From: Pogostemon cablin
Taxonomy: Eukaryota; Streptophyta; Magnoliopsida; Lamiales; Lamiaceae
Assembly: GCA_023678885.1 (NCBI GenBank)
Contig: CM042979.1
Span: 25,286,981 to 25,350,980 of the forward strand
Direction of reading: 5' to 3'
DNA: 64,000 bases
A program made the position numbers and the translations under genes. Below are positions 21,641-32,844 of the stretch, one piece after another. Numbering within the stretch: position 1 is the first letter of the stretch; each line of letters opens with the position of its first letter. The notes under the pieces are model-generated. The model was not told where the DNA came from. It ran no database searches and worked only from the letters and a program-made list of their open reading frames with translations.

Positions 21641-23372
21641 CCGTGATTTACTGCCTTAATTGGCGTAATAGGAGAATGTTAGGATTGCTATTTTATTCTT
21701 GAATATTATATGCATGTAAAAATCATCGGTGTTAAATAACTAAGTGGGAGAGGGGATTGGTAATTAATTCCCGCGGCCTCCATTATTGGTTTGTAAGTGA
21801 TGTGGGTAAACTTGCGTGTTGGGAATAGGTCTTCCTCCACAACGGATGAGTTTATTCATGGATCACTGGAACAGACTCCATTAAATAATTATGTTTGTAA
21901 TGTGATGCACATGAACTTTCGCGTTGGCATAGACCTTCTTCCCTATCGGATGAGTTTATATGCGGCTCACTGGTACAAACTTATAATTGATAACTATAGG
22001 AAGTTCTTAAAGCGCGTGTGTACTTCTCCAATTGTAAGGCACATAAGCTTGCGCAATGGACTTAAGGCACATAAGCTTGCGCAATGGACTTAGGATCAAA
22101 TAATGGTGTACACTTAGATGCAAATAATAAGTATCCTCCCCATCGGAGTCACTGCTTTTATTTGCATGGCTAAACAGGAACCGACTATTAATTATTTTGT
22201 CATGAAGTTAGGTTGACGAATGAAATTAATGGGTAAAACCTTTTCTTGTAAATGTTTGGATTTTTATAAACATCCACACTAACGTGGCTTGCAGAATCAC
22301 GGTGCTAGAGGTGTCGGTGAATTTTAATTTTATATTATTTTGAGGGAATCAATATAATTAGATAAAATTCAAAGATTTAATCGGTGTATTTATTTATGAT
22401 TATCTGGAATTTCAAATGGTTTCATTTTACTTATTGCTAACTAAAAGAAAATATATTTATTGGTCCAAAATTAGATGATTAGAAAAGAACCATGGTTTCG
22501 AATTTCACTGCTTAGGAAAATATAAATATGTGTTCTCACTAAGGATATCCCATGATGCTTTTTAAAGTCTCTAGTGAAGAGGTGAGAAGTTCATAGAAAT
22601 ATAATGGTCTCATGCGACTCTTCAGATACTTGAGTAAATTAGATAGACTAGAGGTCATGGTTGACTTGATGAATGAATTGAAAAACATGGATAAAAGGTA
22701 AACCTAGGTCAATTTTATTCTCCATAATTTGCTTAGATGTTTTGAGTAAATTCCATCTGAATTATAAGAGGTTGTATTCGATGGGAAACTTCTGACAAAA
22801 TAAGTGGCAAAGGAAATCAACTTTCATCAAGATGTGAACAAGGTTAGTATCTCATTCACTAGTTGTTGAAGCTTGATTAGTAATAAAATTTACTGACACG
22901 TTGTGTGTAGATATCGAAATTACTAAAAGCGTGTAACTAAGTGATGATGAGATAATTGAATACATGGGTATACTATGAGAGTATGTGCTATTACAGTTGG
23001 AGTTGTTTATTTATCTTACGATATGAATAAACGTTTGGTTTTGAGAAATTGTCTATACGTATGTTTTCATAGAAAGAATTCATTTTAGTTTCTATGCACT
23101 TATGGATGTATAATCCATTTTATTTAAATGACATGGTCATAATAATGAGGGATGAAGTTATAATCTGTTGTTGTATGTTGGTGGACAATTTGTACTCTTA
23201 AATCATATTTATCCCATGGATGCAACAAATAGTAATTAATAATGCGTCTTCTAATCCTAATAAGTGAAAGACTCTTATGAAGATGATTAGATAGATGATG
23301 AATTATTTGGAATTACTAAATTTATTTTATGGGTATGCCCTAGAAACAGCATGTCGTGTAACATTTGTCTGT
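21641..23372 (+). pseudogene. Decayed gag to integrase remnant, copia C copy 1
   Basis: No frame stays open for long. The tail is recognisable by comparison with H. The stretch 23160-23240 matches the end of the protease/pre-integrase part, and 23290-23350 (MMNYLELLNLFYGYALETA) matches the end of the integrase core. The integrase segment between these is missing, and the same gap occurs in copy 2. Element B interrupts at 23373. Confidence 0.65.
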
Positions 23373-23590
23373 TGATGAGGGTGTAAATTCACAAGTTTGG
23401 CATCATGTTTTGTACTAGTTTTGGAGAGTTTTGAGGTGAAAATAGGTGGAAAACCTATATATATTGTGAATTAGCATGAATCAGGTGTTAGTGGAGCTAT
23501 TTAAGTGGTTTTCATAGTAAAATCGGAGTGGAAGTGCCAAAAATCGAAGAGACGAAGTCGAGACCACGCGAACCGCCAAGGAGAGAGGTG

Positions 23591-23863
23591 GGTTCGACCT
23601 GTTGGAGGAGGGTTCGACCTCTCCAGCAGGTCGAACCTGCAATGCAAAGTGGCAGAAGATAGGTTCGACCACGACTCGAGGTTTGACCTGTCTATCAAGT
23701 CGAACCATGGTCGAACCAGTTCGCGAGAAAGTTGATTCGAACACGACGGAGTAGTTCGACCTGTACAAAAAGTCGAACCAAGTGCAGAATACTTCCAGTA
23801 GGTGGGTTCGACCTGTGGTTCGACCTGCGGCCAGTGGTTCGACCTGTTTGCTGAGGTCGAACA
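23591..23863 (+). repeat. GGTTCGACC hairpin array in B 5' LTR
   Basis: About four irregular units of 65-75 bases. Each has GGTTCGACC on one side and GGTCGAACC or AAGTCGAACC on the other, for example TTTGACCTGTC...AAGTCGAACC near 23681-23707. It ends with three GGTTCGACCTG words in a row. The 3' LTR copy is at 42214-42488. Confidence 0.85.
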
Positions 23864-23958
23864 ATCGTGCGGAAACTTACCTTATCTGGACTTTCGAGGC
23901 CAAAACGCGTGTGATCACTTGAAAAGCCCATTCCATGCCCTGGAGACGTGATTACAAG

Positions 23959-23966
23959 TATAAAAG
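23959..23966 (+). promoter_or_regulatory. LTR TATA box (B)
   Basis: TATAAAAG, conserved in the 3' LTR at 42584. The hairpin array lies immediately upstream. Confidence 0.6.
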
Positions 23967-24961
23967 AAGGCTCATGCAGTCAGAGAGCTTTTAGAGAGTT
24001 TTAGAGAGCGTAAGATCGTGAAGCACAAGAGTAGACTAGGAGGAGCTGTGACAGAGGGTCCGCTGGAGATTCAAGTAAGATTAGTCCATCTAACCATGAT
24101 TGTTCCTAGATCAATCATAGGCTAGAGCCACTTCGGTAGTTCTAGGGTTATGAAGGTTTTATGAGTTGATTTGTATTACGTGTGTATACTCCGTACAACA
24201 CTACTTGTGGTTTAGTTTGTATAAGATTGTACGTTTTTAATCCATACTCATAGTTGTTTTGTGCATCAATAATCGTTGTGTAGAGTCTGAATGCATAACA
24301 TGGTTATTGATTGAGTGCGTTCACTAATGAGCAAGGTTTATTTTTATAATTCTAAGTGAAGGAATTCTGAGGTTTTATTAGAACCGTCTTATATGAATGT
24401 TTGTTAATTGAATTGAATTCGGGTTAACAAGTAGGTTTAAGAGTATAACTTTATAGTACCTAAAAAGGGAGATCAAATCAGGTTAGAGTACTAAGTGCAC
24501 GGGAAATAATTGATTATGATAGTACCTAGAAAGGGGGGTAAAGTATACATCTTGCTCTGAGGATACTCACACGTGTCAACAGCTTATCAATTTGTGTCTA
24601 TAGAGTAGATTTGCATGGTCTAGCGATGCGTCCATAAACCACAAGGCAGAGTCGGACATCGACACATGAAAGTATGAATTAACGAATGAAATTGGATGGC
24701 CTGACGAACTACCTATCATCTTATTTGATCACAACTACTCTTCTCCTGTTCTTGTTATTGATTTGCTATTTTAATTGTTACTTAGTTTAAAAACCAATAA
24801 TTACGATTCTCAACATAGTCATAATTGCTAGAAAATAACTAAAGTAATATTTACCTGTCCCGTGGATTCGATATTTAACTTGGTCACCTTCGAAACTACA
24901 ATTGGTATCCTTCATACTTGGGGATTAAAATTGTGTGTTAAGAAAACACCCATCAAGTTTC

Positions 24962-24979
24962 TAGCGCCGTTGCCGGGGA
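24962..24979 (+). promoter_or_regulatory. Primer binding site, tRNA-Asp (B)
   Basis: TAGCGCCGTTGCCGGGGA, one mismatch from the tRNA-Asp complement, six bases (AGTTTC) after the LTR. Confidence 0.9.
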
Positions 24980-25065
24980 CAACTTAAAATATCTTTTTGT
25001 TATTTCTAGTTTATTAGGGCTATTTTTCCTATTTTGCTGTTTTAATTCTAGTTCTTTTTAGGAGT

Positions 25066-26666
25066 ATGCTCACGAGATCAAAGAAAGGTGAACTTGAACC
25101 CTATAATCCTGAGATCGGAGCATCGTCAAGAAAGAAGAAGAAGAAGAAGAAGAAGAAGAAGAAGAACAAGGCAAAGGCTATTGATCCAACTGAAGCTCTG
25201 AATTTTGGAGTTGAAGTTGACGAGCAGATTTCGCAGATGATTGAAGCTACAACTGAAGTTAATTCGGGAGTAGAGACAGTCAACATGGCAGCGAATCCGG
25301 ATAATCTAACCATCCGAGAGGTTTTCAGAAATAATGGGGCTGGAAATTTTGGGCTTCTAGGAGCAAGGGGAACTAATGCAGCTTTCGATCTTCATCCCGC
25401 TCTTATTAGCATGATAGAAAGGAACTCCTTTTCAGGAGGATCTTTCGAGGATCCGCAGCAGCAACTGAACAAGTTCTTGGGCTATGCAAGTACTCAAAAA
25501 GACGTAGGAGAACATGAAGATTCTAGGAAGATCCTCTTGTTCAAATTCTCGCTTACTGAAAAGGTGAGAGATTGGTACGACACTATCAACGCATCTGAGT
25601 GCACCACTTGGGAGCAACTGAAGTTAAGGTTCTTGGAGAGGTACATGTCACCTTCAAAGGTGTTTAAGATGAAGCAAGACATTAACCAATTTGCTATCGG
25701 TGGAGGTGAGAAATTTCATAAAGCATGGGATAGATTCAAGGACATGCTTAGGAAGTGTCCTCAACATGGGCTATCTAAAGCTCAATATATAAGTATATTC
25801 TACAATGGATTGGACTGTGATTCACGAGTGTTATTGGATGCTTCTTCTAATGGAGCATTGCTTACAAAGTCATCCGTAGAGGCCGAGAAGTTGTTTGAAG
25901 ATATTTCGATGAATTCGAGGGATTGGTCAACTGATAGAGTTAGAGGTACTTATGTCCTTAGGAAGGTAGCTCAGGTTGAACAAGCAATGGTGAAAACAAG
26001 TAGAGAGGATGAGATCATCTCTAGCTTGTCCAATATCAACAAGCTACTTGAATCCCAACAGAAGCAAATCAGCAAATTATCTCAGCACGTACCGATCATG
26101 CAGCAGGAACTAATGAAAGATGTACCAATCCAAGAGGAGTTGGAAGAGGCACACTATGCCATGGGTCAAAGTATTCAAGGGACTAGGTATCCAGACAAGG
26201 AAACCGGAACCACCAAGGGAACTATCGAGGAAACTTTAATAATCGTGGTCCCCCGGGTGGTTATCAACAGCCTAGGAGGCCTGAGTTCTCATGGAGCAAT
26301 CCGAATAATGTGATTCCACCTCCGATGGGTGTTGATCCGGGTGCTAAGGTGGAAGAAGGGAAATCGGGTTTTGAGGATACTGTGAACAGGTATATGGCCA
26401 AGAACGATGAAATAGTGAATCGCCTTGAGGCCAAACTTGAAAAGAAAATTGATGCAAACCATGAGGTTATATCTAAGCAGGTGAAGGACCTTACATTGCT
26501 AATGGGAGAGATGGCAGGAAGTGTTAACAAGCTTACTCAAACTCTTGAGAAGGGGAGTTCCCGTCTCAAAGTATTGAGAATCCAAGGTCCTGAACGCCAT
26601 CACATTGAGGTTGGGAACGTAGTACGAGGGACCTATGAGGCCGGAATCAAATTTGAACATGTCTAG
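25066..26666 (+). pseudogene. gag of Athila-type element B
   Basis: Frame 25066-26313 encodes 415 residues. A basic N-terminus with a lysine run is encoded by an AAG microsatellite. The Athila gag core runs from about residue 95 to 300, with CTTWEQLKLRFLERYMSPSK, FKDMLRKCPQHGLS and LLDASSNGALLTKS. A frameshift near 26300 moves the downstream part into another frame (26310-26666, with coiled-coil-like KLEKKIDANHEVISKQVKDL). In function this would be the capsid-forming protein of the element particle. The upstream ATG lies 87 bases after the primer site. Confidence 0.9.
25130..25165 (+). repeat. (AAG)n microsatellite in gag
   Basis: A run of AAG units in frame, giving a polylysine tract of about a dozen residues near gag residue 24. 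Element A gag has no such run; a basic RRKRK stands near the same place. Confidence 0.9.
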
Positions 26667-26682
26667 GGCAAGATTCAACCAT

Positions 26683-27090
26683 GGTTCGACCAACATTGAA
26701 GGTCGAACCATACATGGAAAGTCGAACCAACGCACTAGACATGATCAGGAGGCATCGTAGCATCGGTTCGACCAAAATGCAGATGGTTCGACCTGGCATA
26801 CAGGTCAAACCATGGTCGAACCTCATAATTCAGAGCGCTCTATTTTTCCAGAACACCAGTTCGACCAAATCAATGATGGTTCGACCTACTCAACAGGTCG
26901 AACCCAGGTCGAACCGCACAACTTGGAGCACTCTATTTTGTCGTAGCAACCGTTCGACCACAATGGACATGGTTTGACCTATCCAACAGGTCAAACCTTG
27001 GTCGAACCGAAGGGTGGAAGGAGTACAGTAGGTCGGTTCGACCTAGACAGCCCTGGTTCAACCTGTTCTACAGGTCGAACCCTGGTCAAA
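26683..27090 (+). repeat. GGTTCGACC hairpin array in gag-pro spacer of B
   Basis: Five imperfect units of about 80-100 bases. A typical unit is GGTTCGACCA, about 10 bases, then GGTTCGACCT...ACAGGTCGAACC as a stem-loop, then a further GGTCGAACC and an AGnnCACTCTATTTT-like tail. It is translated as repeated VRPxxQVEPxSN-type peptides in a frame that is partly open (26681-26977), so the array is or was inside the polyprotein. Confidence 0.88.
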
Positions 27091-27119
27091 CCCATCCAGA
27101 AGTTGCCTGTTGCTACTCC

Positions 27120-28414
27120 GAACACTCTCAATGATGTTGATGCTACTCTAGTGGTTTGGAATGAGCAAAGTACAGAGATAATAGCTGAGAAAAAATGGGA
27201 GAGAGCCAAGTGATTGAGAGCCGAAAAGGAGAAAGCAGAGAAGGTTGATCGTGGTGAATGGGGGATTCCCAAAACAAAGATACCACCGCCGTTTCCTTAC
27301 AAGCTTGTGAAGAAGGGATTGGAAGAGAAGTTCAAGAAGTTTTCAGAGATAATGAACAAGATAAGCTTGAGCATTCCTTTCTCAGAGGCAATCATGGCGA
27401 TGACGTACTATGCCCAATTTCTTAAAGACATATTGTTGAAGAAGTGGAGCTTAACCGGAATTGAAATGGTGAATTTATCTGAGAATTGTAGCTGAATCAT
27501 TCAAAGGAAGCTGCCGCAAAAGATGAAGGATCCGGGAAGCTTCACTATTCTATGTGAGATAGGAAAGGGGCCGGCATGGCGAGCTTTGTGCGATCTAGGG
27601 GCAAGCATTAATTTAATATCGTTGTCCATCTTTCAGAGGCTTGGTTTAGGGGAGTTGACCCCTACAATAGTGGTTCTCTAATTGGCAGACAGGTCGATGA
27701 TGTTTCTAAAAGGTATAATTGAAGACGTTCTCATCAAAGTGGAGAAGCTAGTCTTTCCTGTGGACTTTCTTGTGCTAGAGATGGATGATGACAAGGATAA
27801 TATCCCTTTAATCTTGGGGAGACCTTTCCTTGCTACTGCTGGAGCTATGATTGATATTCAAAAATGAGAGCTTAGATTGTGGATGGACAAAGAAAAAGTT
27901 CTTTTCAACTTGGACAAAGCAATGAAGATGTCCATGGAGTCTCAGTGTTATAGTATTGACGTGGTGGAAGAGATTGTGAAGGAGGATATGTCTCTGATCC
28001 TGTCAAAGGATCCTCTTGAGACACGTTTGATGGAGTCTCTTACTTATCCCACTACGGAGCTTGACGGACTCTCCAACGAGGTATGTATTGAATTTCTTGA
28101 AAACTTACTTGCTTTGGGTGATGACAGGTTTGAATCAGAAAGAACTAAGGTGGAAGAAGTCAAGTGGACTAGGAAGTACTTGCCTTTGGATAACGAGAGC
28201 TCTCCGATGGAAGTGAGGAAAGAGGAGTTGAAACTTTTGCCAGAACACTTGAAGTATGCCTTTCTTGGCGACAATGAAAAATATCCAGTAATTGTATCTT
28301 CTTCTCTTGATGAAGATCAACTTGAGGAGTTATTGAATGTTCTTAGGAAGTATAAGTCTGCGATTGGTTGGTCTCTTGAGGATTTGAAAGGAATTAGCTC
28401 TTCGTATTGCATGC
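27120..28414 (+). pseudogene. Protease and start of RT, element B
   Basis: One frame broken by TGA (27211 and 27493), TAA (27679) and TGA (27865). Before the protease is WGIPKTKIPPPFPYKL, matching element A. The protease has CDLGASINLISL (about 27589-27624) and LILGRPFLATAGAMIDI. After it comes the connector LPEHLKYAFLGDNEKYPVIV and IGWSLEDLKGISSSYCM, where element T interrupts at 28415. RT resumes after the T target duplication at 34728. Confidence 0.9.
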
Positions 28415-28687
28415 TGATGAGAATGAAAATTAGTGTGTTTTAATGTCCAATTGAACACCTATTTAATTGATATTTGTAATATATTAGCACAAATTCCTTA
28501 TATTGTATATATGTGAGAAAAAGGTGCATTTAAGGTGTTTTATTGTGTTTTAGGTGGAAAAAGGATAAAAAATGCAAGATTGGACAAAAGGTGCAATTTG
28601 TGCAAAGATGATGAAAAACGCACGTCCAACTTTTGGAATTTTTCTGTGTTGTTATGGAGATCAAAACTGGTGGTGTGATATATGGTT

Positions 28688-28958
28688 GGAAAGCCACTGA
28701 AAAGAGGATCGTTTTGGCATAAAGAACATCCCAATCGAGTTCCAAACGAAGAAGTTATAAGCAAAACGATGAAGACGCGCGCGAGGTGCCGAGCAGGATT
28801 GCTGGCCACTTTCCATAGCTTATTGCACACTCAATTCTTGGTTTCTATGAATGATCTTTATATGGATTGAAAGCCCAGGAAGAGAGGATCGCGTGAGGGC
28901 AAGAATTATTGAATTTGGAACTCGAATGTGGAAGTTATACACAAAACGATGAGGAGGT
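28688..28958 (+). other. Two tandem shared LTR modules in T
   Basis: The first runs GGAAAGCCACTGAAAAGAGG to AAGAAGTTATAAGCAAAACG and GACGCGCG. The second runs TTGAAAGCCCAGGAAGAGAGG to GGAAGTTATACACAAAACG. The second retains GCGTGAGxGCAAGAAT in the centre, as in F. The same pair lies at 33118-33390 in the 3' LTR. Confidence 0.75.
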
Positions 28959-29271
28959 GCAAGTCCATTCGATATGAAGAAACATCACTTCGACCTCAAC
29001 ACATGGATTCGATCAGCCATGCATATGCAAGCTGCAAAGTAGTGAACACATGGGCAAAAGTGAAGATGATACACTCCACATGGGTCACATGAAGCACCTA
29101 ACATGCCTTTGATTTTTCAAAGCAAAGAGGACAAAGAGATGAGTTGGAAATGGTGGCAAGTGAGCTACAACACATGATGGACAGCAACAATGGAGCATCA
29201 AAACAAGAAGTGGGAGAATGGAGTAACATGGGCAGCCAGGGAGGCATGTGATGTTGTTCCCCTTCCACAAC

Positions 29272-29280
29272 TATAAATAG
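29272..29280 (+). promoter_or_regulatory. LTR TATA box (T)
   Basis: TATAAATAG in a CACAACTATAAATAGGGGC context, identical in the 3' LTR at 33705. Confidence 0.7.
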
Positions 29281-30290
29281 GGGCTGCAAGACATCCCAAT
29301 TGCCATTGAATACACACCACAAGACACACAACACACACAAGAAAGAGAGGAGGAGAGTGCTGCAAGTGCAGCTTGCTGCACTTGCAGCAGCAGCAACAAC
29401 AAGAAAAGGACACGAATCAAGCATGATCGAGCTGCAAACGGAGTGAAGATCATCAGCCAATAATCTACGGTTTTGCTATTTTAATTTTATTTTCGTTTTG
29501 AACATGTGTGGCTAGTTTCTTTTCTCTAGTTTAAGATTTTGTGAACCTCCCGTTGATAGTTTTATGAATTATTAAGGATTTTATATTGAATCTTTTGTCC
29601 AAGTTTATTCTATTACATGCTTTGATGTTCTTAATGATTGTTTGATAATTAATTTAGCTTGATCACCTATTTGATTATTTTACAACCGAACGTTATTCTA
29701 TGATCTACAATCCGTAATTGTTGTAGGGATTGGATTAAGTAACAAATAGAGGTTGTTCCCTCTAGGTGTAATGGGATCTAGGTTGTATGATTCCTAGCCG
29801 GTTTTCATAGCCTAGTAATTCTATGTTTAGAGTTTTCATGCATCTATGAGTTCGAATCCATAGGGTCACTTGTAGATAGTTCAATATAGTGGTCGTACCC
29901 TAGTTGATGAACGTAAGAATATTTGGGTTGATTGGTCGTACCGTCTTCCTAGGGATTTGAGTTTGTACATTAGACTAGATATTTAATTCTGGTAATTAAT
30001 TAAATTATTAAACGGGAGGGAATCAATATCCTAAACTAGGATTTTACCCTTTGTTATTATCTAAGCTTCTTTCAATTTTTGTTAATTAATTTTTAAATTA
30101 ATTTATTACTTTTTTATTTTGTTATTGTCACTTCAACAAACCCCCCTATTTATTTTATTGCTTAAAACACTTTAGTTTAATTAAAATTCATTTTACTCTC
30201 TTGGGAAACGACCCTACTTACCATTATACTAAGTATTTTAGTAAGTCGGAATTATAAAATATTTTGAGAGCATGACGACGGCTCATCAAA

Positions 30291-30308
30291 TGGCGCCGCT
30301 GCCGGGGA
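30291..30308 (+). promoter_or_regulatory. Primer binding site, tRNA-Asp (T)
   Basis: TGGCGCCGCTGCCGGGGA, two bases after the LTR end, one mismatch from the plant tRNA-Asp complement. Confidence 0.92.
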
Positions 30309-30398
30309 GTAAAATTGAATTTTGTTAAATTTTTGTGTTTTTGTAACCTTTCTGAGTTTCTAGTTTAATCACTTTATCCTCCTTTCAAGATAGTTTTA

Positions 30399-31298
30399 AT
30401 GGATCCATATCATGGTTATTATGGTCCTAATGTTCAGCCATGTCAAATATGTGCAACGACCCTCCATTCCACTCTTAATTGCCCAATTTTGATTGAAAGA
30501 TTAGATGCGTTACAGAAAAATTTGCAGCGGCATTGGAGTGATCCTTATGCCAACCACACTTACAATCAAAGGTGGCATAACCCTCGTGCTTCCTGGCATG
30601 ATGACTACCTATACAATCAACATTATGAACAACAAAGTCATGGCTATTATGAGCAAAGACTACAATCCTTCAATAATAGTGAAAACTATTATGTGGATGA
30701 TGGGTATTATGATGACGTAAAAAATTCGAAGGCTTCATTGGAATCCATGATAAAACAGATGGAAATTAATAATTTGATATTTCAACAAAAAGTGAGTCTT
30801 TGGAATTTTGAGCTCCAATGTAGCCAATTACATAACAAGTTTGAATGTATGATTCCACAACAAAGTAGTAATCATGAGGAATGTATTGAGGAATCCGCCT
30901 ATGATGAAAATCTGAAGATGGAAATTGAAATTGAAGAAGATGAAGAGGAAGAAAATACTGCAGATTCGGTGAAGGAAACTAACACTGAAACCTTCAGTGT
31001 CAGTTCTGTTGAAAATGAAAACGAGGTAAAGCTACCCGAATCAATATCTATTAATTCTAATTCATTTTCATCTTCACATAGGTTGCCAAAGGATGTTGAT
31101 CCTCAAGAAAAGAAGACATTTGAAGTGTTTCGCATTGATGAGATTAAAGATTCTTTTCTTGAAGCGATCAAACAATTGTCCATGGAGCGTTGTATAAAAA
31201 GACTGACCAAGAACCATATAATGTTGAAGGGAGAGAACATTTCTCGCAAACCAATAAGATCATTATATTGGTTTGAGCATTTTACTCCTATTACGTGA
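30399..31298 (+). CDS. gag-like protein with CCHC knuckle, element T
   Basis: Uninterrupted 299-codon ORF starting 91 bases after the primer site and the only ORF in T. A zinc knuckle CX2CX4HX4C (C15, C18, H23, C28) is at the N-terminus, an unusual position since gag knuckles normally sit C-terminal. Then follow an aromatic/Gln/Asn-rich stretch with many Tyr and His (residues about 40-100), a helical segment (about 108-150), an acidic run (EIEIEEDEEEEN, about 173-186) and a basic C-terminus. No capsid fold is obvious by eye. Likely role: binding element RNA, with reverse transcription supplied in trans by Athila-type elements. Open ORF and near-identical LTRs fit recent activity. Confidence 0.75.
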   Translation: MDPYHGYYGPNVQPCQICATTLHSTLNCPILIERLDALQKNLQRHWSDPYANHTYNQRWHNPRASWHDDYLYNQHYEQQSHGYYEQRLQSFNNSENYYVDDGYYDDVKNSKASLESMIKQMEINNLIFQQKVSLWNFELQCSQLHNKFECMIPQQSSNHEECIEESAYDENLKMEIEIEEDEEEENTADSVKETNTETFSVSSVENENEVKLPESISINSNSFSSSHRLPKDVDPQEKKTFEVFRIDEIKDSFLEAIKQLSMERCIKRLTKNHIMLKGENISRKPIRSLYWFEHFTPIT

Positions 31299-31342
31299 AA
31301 GGGAAGTGAAAGTCGAGCCAACGACAATAAAAAAAGGCGCTG

Positions 31343-31360
31343 ATTGGGAGGGAACCCAAT
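31343..31360 (+). other. Post-ORF hairpin ATTGGG-AGGGAA-CCCAAT (T)
   Basis: A 6-bp perfect stem with loop AGGGAA, 45 bases after the gag stop and preceded by GGCGCTG. Equivalent to the AGGCAA hairpins after the last ORF of A and F. Confidence 0.7.
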
Positions 31361-32844
31361 TTTATCGCTTTATTTTATTTTCAATAAATTGTTTGATTGA
31401 TCGTTCTTTATTTTCTATTTTGTTTTGCAGCCGTTATACTTGTTGCTTGGGTTGATCATGGTTAAAGCTCTATCCAAGACTAAACCAGGTGTACTCTACC
31501 CAATTACATGTTTAGTCTTTCTTATACTGTGCTTTGCTTGTGGACAAGCAAACGTTTAGGTGTGGGGATGTTAGAGAGATTTTATATGATAATTGGGGTA
31601 GAGAAGTGATGTGTTGTATTCCCATGCCTTACTCTTGTTGTCTTCTTAATTTTTATGTTGATGAGGAGTTAGAAATTGAGAGTTAAAAAAATCTTTTGAG
31701 GTGATGAGTGTGATGCATGATTGAGGGGGTAACAGTGACATAAGGAGCTTTTGAAACTTGATAATCTTTTCAAGATTTTTGTGATTATAGTGGCTCAAAT
31801 TTTTTCGAATTTCATGGCAATTTTACGCAATTTTTGGTGAGCTTTTGAGCCTTTACGAGCTATCATCTATAAGCTCTATTAAAATTTCTTTCTTGAGTGC
31901 ATTGAATTTGAATTGCACATTCTAGAACTTGCTCTTTTGAATGCATTTCAAGATCTTGTGATTGGTTGTGTGTGATAAAATGATAAGGGCACTTAGGTTT
32001 AACCCTCTTGGCTTATATTGTCCCACCTGATTATGAAAAACTTTAGGGAAGCCACGTTGAGCCTAAACCTTTTCTTTGAATTATAAGCACATATATGAAC
32101 CCTGAATTCCCATTTCTTTCTTTAACTCTTCCGTTTGAACCCTTCATTACTTTGCAATGTGTGAATCTTGTTAAAATATCTTGTTGTTGAATCAAGAATG
32201 AAGGGGAATTTGAAGATAGAAAGATGAGCTGTTGAAAATGTTTGTCATTGATAAATATCTAACAAACAGCTAAAAAAAATGTAACACCTGAAATTTTAAA
32301 ATCTTGAAAAGGACCAGGTGTGGGGATATTAGAGGGACAATAAGAGTTATATTGTGAAAAGAAAATGTGAAAATTATGGAAGTTTTGATTTGAGAAGATC
32401 ACATGTTGTAAAGTGGTGTCTTTAGCCATTCTTAACTCTCTTTTTACCTTACTAAGTCCTAAAGTCCCATTATAACCCATTCAAAGACCCTTTGATTATT
32501 GCACATAATCCATCTAGAAATGGGTGGAGATTTGATTTGGGAGCAAGCATATGGTAATGACTATTCGTTTCAATTTTTGAGTGATCTTGCTACCTACATC
32601 AAACATTTGAGTTGATGAGTGAATCTTTGTGAGGCTATGGATTTTGAAAAATTTGATACCATGAAAATAACAAACTTTGAGCAAAGAGTCATTTGTCATA
32701 TTAGCTCCGAATGGTCATTGGTTACTTGTCTTTTGAGGTGTATGACTTTCATTTACTTTATTAGATATAACTTAATTTTCTCTTCTCTGACATCTTTGAT
32801 TTCAATTCGCTTGAGGACAAGCAAAGTTTAGGTGTGGGGATATT
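31361..32844 (+). other. T 3' internal region, non-coding, with polypurine tract
   Basis: No gene seen. Three tract-like sequences occur: GTTTAGGTGTGGGGATG near 31554, AGGTGTGGGGATATTAGAGGG near 32315, and the terminal one AGTTTAGGTGTGGGGATAT at 32825-32843, preceded by TTGAGGACAAGCAA. TTCTAGAACTTGC (about 31920) and CACGTTGAGCC (about 32053) match blocks in A and B. Confidence 0.7.

Larger units (their letters stand above)
23373..24955 (+). repeat. 5' LTR of B
   Basis: Starts TGATGAGGGTG and ends ACACCCATCA, matched by 41988-43579. It contains a GGTTCGACC array (23591-23863) about 95 bases upstream of TATAAAAG (23959). It lacks the module shared by F, A, T and C. Confidence 0.93.
28415..30288 (+). 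repeat. 5' LTR of T
   Basis: 1874 bp. Contains TATAAATAG (29272) and two tandem copies of the shared LTR module (28688-28782 and about 28866-28958). Cysteine-rich minus-strand frames around 29098-29460 recur in the 3' LTR but are not credible genes. Confidence 0.93.

Noticed and set aside
23481..23931. Open frames over the GGTTCGACC arrays in the B LTRs (also 37925-38278, 42124-42556)
   Set aside because: The array words read open in several frames on both strands, so frame length carries no information.
26683..27090. tRNA genes or SINEs suggested by GGTTCGA
   Set aside because: No cloverleaf, no A box at suitable spacing and no acceptor stem.
29098..29460. Cysteine-rich minus-strand frame, also at 33426-33893
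   Set aside because: It lies inside the T LTR, antisense to the promoter. Its presence twice is due to LTR duplication, and the Cys/Ser run comes from GCA/GCT repeats.
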